A stretch of DNA of 6,890 nucleotides from an uncultured Oscillospiraceae bacterium (lineage in GTDB: Bacteria > Bacillota > Clostridia > Oscillospirales > Acutalibacteraceae), in the NCBI GenBank assembly GCA_900547305.1, contig URGH01000098.1, forward strand, positions 1 through 6,890, read 5' to 3'. Under the pieces are notes generated by a model. The model searched no databases. It had not been told where the DNA came from and saw nothing but the letters and a program-made list of their open reading frames with translations. The translations under genes were made by a program, and so were the position numbers. Shown here in pieces: positions 5,701 through 6,890 of this stretch. The stretch's first letter is position 1. Every line of letters begins with the position of its first letter.

Positions 5701-6890
5701 GTAACCGGACGCGATACCGTGATGTTGTAATTAACCGTATTATATTCGTCCAGGTCGACCGTAAGTCCCGGGCCGTTGCAGTCAAGCCTGCCGTTTCCGT
5801 TACCGTCCCAGCTCCAGCCGAGCTTGTAAGTCCAGCTGTCGGCTGTGGTTTCAATAAACCACGCGTCTCCTGCATCCGCATAGGAGCGGTTTGAGTTTCC
5901 GTCCCACCAGTTATAATTATTGGCTGATGTAAACCAGCGGGAAAACCCGTTAATTTCCTGTGCAACATCGCCCTTTACAATTGAAAAGGCAGTAACATTA
6001 ATCGTGTCACCGTAAACAAACGACTTTGTGTAAAAGCCGAAGCCATCAATGTATATCTTTTTATCCTCTGTAAGACGCGAAATTATTTCACTGTTTTTCA
6101 GCAAATCGACGCTGCCGTTTGTCTCCCCTGCCGCAATATCCGCAAGCTTTATAAACGAACGGGTATTTCCATCTTTTGTTCCGTCTTCTTTCAGATTATA
6201 TGTCTGAACCCAAAGCTCTATGGGCTTTGAAGCATTGACTGCATAATCAACACGGTTTGTTTTATTCAAATCGACTGTGAGTCCCGGACCGTTGCAGTCA
6301 AGTCTGGCGCTGCCGCCCGTGGCACTCCAGCGGTGATAATACTGCCAATTACCGTTAGGGTGGTTAATATAAAATCCTCCGTCAGGACCGTCCAATCCTT
6401 TGTAGGAGTTTCCGTCCCACCATTTGCCGTCGTTTGCCGCAGTGAACCATTGGGAAAAACCGTCGATTTCCTGCGTTTCCTCTGCTTTTCCGGCTGAAAA
6501 AGCAGTGACATCAATTGTATCCCCGTATGCAAAGGATTTTGTATAAAAGCTAAAGCCCTCAATATATATTTTCTTATCCGCTGTTGTGTGGGATTTTATT
6601 TCTGCATTTTTTAACAGCTCTACGCTGCCGCTTGTCGCACCTGCCGCAATATCCGCAAGCTTTATAAACGAGCGGGTATTTTCGTCTCTTGTTCCGTCTT
6701 CTTTCAGGTCATATGTCTGAACCCAAAGCTCAACGGGCTTTGAAGCATTGACTGTATAATCCACCCGGTTTATTTCGTTTAAATCCACCGTAAGTCCCGG
6801 GCCGTTGCAGTCAAGCCGCGCGCTGCCGCCCTCAACACTCCAGCGGTGATAATACTGCCAATTACCGTTAGGGTGGTTAATATAAAATCC
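2793..6890 (-). CDS. Large multi-modular LPXTG cell-wall surface protein (5' end beyond window)
   Basis: The frame is open from the window edge to a TGA at 2795-2793, giving 1365 visible codons (residue 1 = codon at 6890). The in-frame GTG at 6788 is not the start: it encodes the Val of a TVDL motif that recurs in the next two repeat copies, and clear repeat sequence continues upstream. Visible layout: W-rich module A (1-142, partial), B (143-313), C (314-487), D (488-651), Ig/OmpL47-like domain (652-732), module E (740-908), module F (914-1075), helical domain (1078-1144), alpha/beta region (1145-1324), LPTTG (1330-1334), hydrophobic helix (1339-1357) and a basic tail. The sorting signal implies sortase attachment to peptidoglycan. 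No catalytic domain, dockerin or SLH domain is seen. The modules look like beta-sandwich carbohydrate-binding or adhesion domains, but this is inferred from aromatic content and pattern, not from a recognised family. It is the first gene seen of an operon whose next gene overlaps it. The signal peptide and any catalytic domain would lie outside the window. Confidence 0.93.
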   Translation of the reverse strand, partial: GFYINHPNGNWQYYHRWSVEGGSARLDCNGPGLTVDLNEINRVDYTVNASKPVELWVQTYDLKEDGTRDENTRSFIKLADIAAGATSGSVELLKNAEIKSHTTADKKIYIEGFSFYTKSFAYGDTIDVTAFSAGKAEETQEIDGFSQWFTAANDGKWWDGNSYKGLDGPDGGFYINHPNGNWQYYHRWSATGGSARLDCNGPGLTVDLNKTNRVDYAVNASKPIELWVQTYNLKEDGTKDGNTRSFIKLADIAAGETNGSVDLLKNSEIISRLTEDKKIYIDGFGFYTKSFVYGDTINVTAFSIVKGDVAQEINGFSRWFTSANNYNWWDGNSNRSYADAGDAWFIETTADSWTYKLGWSWDGNGNGRLDCNGPGLTVDLDEYNTVNYNITVSRPVTLYAQVYRIENGAVDFNTRTFIPLKSLDKGEWTESFDLRSSAELMKMCNSENSLLIAGFGFKTVGFQNADTVKVSAFTLTLNKEPYVPAVIKHAESWILNHTPTAWWSWDWNMSDSDMSRISGEADSKGGVKLNFKGDFEDLRYMASAYTVDLKTDPYFYARFDTDVPCELYLLVSGSPEGNNGIKISDKLYNGRVNEKFRISDIAALAPYIRNNSISVYGFRLIPQDDPTGKNIYFRTMDFGDMNFAVDLETVQRPAAPTLTSNTKEMTDAVEITVSGVPETARLTQYRIGRHGEWQTYSGAVTIKKNIELFARYIDENGYWSIPGSFAVSNITKAPSEDAKPVIPNWFSPDTLTTCWYNWDWRYGSDDQDRFALDATDKYWTARVDKEWCKRIETQHNNSDFHCLIDLDEQTELFYKIDTQFDLKISLKVKTGAANSSYATVPVGTLTAGKNSGSFNISDNSELLSISDDENKLTISGVIFEFATTEGKCFTVERFLFDSEDAYYPGYGGQETVREITPTWFEPEQVDKWLNGKKQINISDNAATVEINTDNDWCATVNIAAEVSDITSNGTSVRINLQGANTLYLNTDSEFAADILLGIRSGGAVQYVKVGALQKGKNEQAIDLNNIEMLSQLANNGSLTVTGIRFVLQKAANGESLKVDLCAFNAAGKKYPGYEDTDKIKADEKAAAAVDEKIRAIGNVTLKSLEAIKTARSAYEALNSYQRTLVTEYAVLVNAENSYYALALANGIFTEELPLDMILSHISENPSSLIQINLTAAQKLPAELLAAAKNNDCDIRVNIYNDEENELIYSIVLQSKDLTDTAAPFDTALSSAEPKLTAAQKKALGAAKKLFYGMNKENRVTSYLIVMLNGKNSLFATDKNELYNFTVNGGFTLQSDYSAVRNNAVTLLIRNGGEYMLCEKNIVNATAANGLPTTGEKSNALPVILNLASIAMLAVLTFKMKKGKER
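2796..2903 (-). other. LPXTG cell-wall sorting signal (LPTTG)
   Basis: The last 36 codons of the wall protein. LPTTG is encoded at 2903-2889, followed by EKSN, a ~19-residue hydrophobic helix (ALPVILNLASIAMLAVLTF) and the basic tail KMKKGKER. This is the complete tripartite substrate signal of a class A-type sortase: cleavage between Thr and Gly, then amide linkage to the peptidoglycan cross-bridge. No sortase gene is in the window, so the enzyme must be encoded elsewhere. Confidence 0.95.
2797..2809 (-). promoter_or_regulatory. Ribosome binding site and ATGA overlap coupling the first two genes
   Basis: On the minus strand AGGGG (2809-2805) stands 8 bases before the ATG at 2796-2794. It lies inside the last codons of the upstream wall-protein gene, whose TGA at 2795-2793 overlaps this ATG in the tetranucleotide ATGA. 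This arrangement fixes the start of the downstream gene and suggests translational coupling of the two surface proteins. Confidence 0.8.
3459..3659 (-). other. Helical 'AIGxVTL...ARxAYxALxxxQ' domain of clostridial surface proteins
   Basis: Visible residues 1078-1144 are Ala/Lys/Glu-rich and predicted mostly helical. The key signature is AAAAVDEKIRAIGNVTL, then AIKTARSAYEALNSYQ, then LVTEYAVLVNAENSYY. This matches a short helical-bundle domain seen repeatedly in extracellular clostridial proteins, often close to the C-terminal anchoring region. It probably serves as a stalk or spacer. The following ~180 residues (1145-1324) mix a helix-plus-strand unit (LPAELLAAAKNNDCDIRVN, then YSIVLQSKDL) with beta strands and lead into the sorting signal; that region is not assigned to a family. 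Confidence 0.6.
4695..4937 (-). other. Ig-like (OmpL47/chitobiase-C-like) domain inserted between modules D and E
   Basis: Visible residues 652-732 of the wall protein. The segment starts with a Pro-Ala-rich hinge (RPAAP) and shows the familiar pattern of bacterial Ig-like spacer domains: a VEITVSG strand, then YRIGRHGEWQTYSG (the Y-x-I...W-x-x-Y core), then IELFARYIDENGYWS (x-A-R-x-x-D-x-x-G-x-x-S) and a closing SNITK. Such domains usually act as rigid spacers in clostridial and bacteroidal surface glycosidases and adhesins. It breaks the otherwise regular 171-174-residue module spacing. The family assignment is by pattern only. Confidence 0.6.
5865..6890 (-). repeat. 513-bp near-identical direct repeat (two copies)
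   Basis: The segment 6378-6890 is repeated at 5865-6377 with a period of exactly 513 bp (171 codons). The stretch 6836-6890 is identical to 6323-6377 over all 55 bases up to the window edge. The remaining differences are scattered substitutions with no frame-breaking indel. Long runs of identical protein include YINHPNGNWQYYHRWS, ARLDCNGPGLTVDLN and NTRSFIKLADIAAG. The copy at about 5349-5864 is the next, more divergent, member (period 516 bp). Because the match runs to the window edge, further copies upstream are likely. Confidence 0.92.

Larger units (their letters stand above)
3666..6890 (-). repeat. Array of six related ~172-residue W-rich beta modules (A-F) in the wall protein
   Basis: Each module opens with a WF-type pair: residue 148 (B), 319 (C), 493 (D, W-I), 745 (E), 919 (F). 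The spacings are 171, 174, 252 and 174; the long one contains an inserted ~80-residue Ig-like domain. Nine to fifteen residues later comes a second aromatic cluster: WWDGNS in B and C, WWSWDWN in D, WYNWDWR in E, KWLNG in F. Mid-module there is TVDL in A-D and LIDL in E, followed by alternating hydrophobic strands (for example PIELWVQTY in B, PVTLYAQVY in C, CELYLLV in D). Modules end in a GFxFxTxxF-like segment in A-C and in YPGY in E and F. A and B are nearly identical, C is clearly related, and D-F are distant. The pattern fits a jelly-roll or beta-sandwich binding domain; the fold and ligand are inferred. Confidence 0.8.

Noticed and set aside
5772..5807. Dockerin-like calcium loop in module C (DGNGNGRLD)
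   Set aside because: D-x-N-x-N-G-x-x-D resembles an EF-hand loop, but position 12 is Gly, there is no second loop or flanking helix, and modules A and B lack the acidic residues at this place.
5567..6562. Two minus-strand frames of 133 and 98 codons in another register
   Set aside because: Both lie inside the wall-protein repeats and have similar sequence only because the underlying DNA is repeated; the main frame keeps the conserved motifs.
5865..6890. CRISPR array or mobile-element repeat
   Set aside because: The repeat unit is 513 bp, in frame and coding, with no spacers, no terminal inverted repeats and no transposase.

Overview
The window reads as part of one minus-strand operon from a low-to-mid GC Gram-positive bacterium, most likely an uncultured gut-type clostridium (Ruminococcaceae/Oscillospiraceae-like). 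The reasons are a sortase LPXTG sorting signal, a lipoprotein lipobox, Ser/Thr/Asn-rich wall-spanning linkers, A/G-rich ribosome binding sites of the GGGGAAAG type, and a helical domain typical of clostridial surface proteins. The taxon is an inference from style; no marker gene is present.

Read in the direction of transcription (from 6890 down to 1) there are four genes and essentially no non-coding DNA. (1) 6890-2793: the last 1365 codons of a very large LPXTG cell-wall protein. Its start lies outside the window. It carries at least six related ~172-residue W-rich beta modules, one Ig-like domain placed between modules, a helical domain, a C-terminal beta region and the LPTTG anchor. (2) 2796-1729: an exported protein with one discoidin/carbohydrate-binding-like domain, a ~75-residue Ser/Thr linker and a C-terminal membrane helix; its ATG overlaps the stop of gene 1 (ATGA). 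(3) 1696-947: a small exported SurA/PrsA-N-like chaperone that lacks a parvulin domain. (4) 931-1: a lipoprotein with a right-handed parallel beta-helix domain, cut off by the window edge.

All four products are predicted to be exported, and each uses a different attachment: peptidoglycan (sortase), C-terminal transmembrane helix, N-terminal signal or anchor, and lipid. The simplest reading is a cell-surface apparatus for capturing, and perhaps cleaving, a polysaccharide or glycoprotein. In that reading the multi-module wall protein is the outer binding arm, the discoidin-like protein a membrane-proximal binder, the beta-helix lipoprotein a possible lyase or hydrolase, and the SurA-like protein a dedicated foldase. 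The substrate cannot be told from the sequence.

The most notable feature is the module array. Its two outermost visible copies are almost identical at DNA level with a 513-bp period, and the inner copies are progressively more divergent. I do not recognise the module as a named family. Intergenic gaps are 15 and 23-32 bases; no RNA gene, mobile element, CRISPR array, promoter or terminator is visible.
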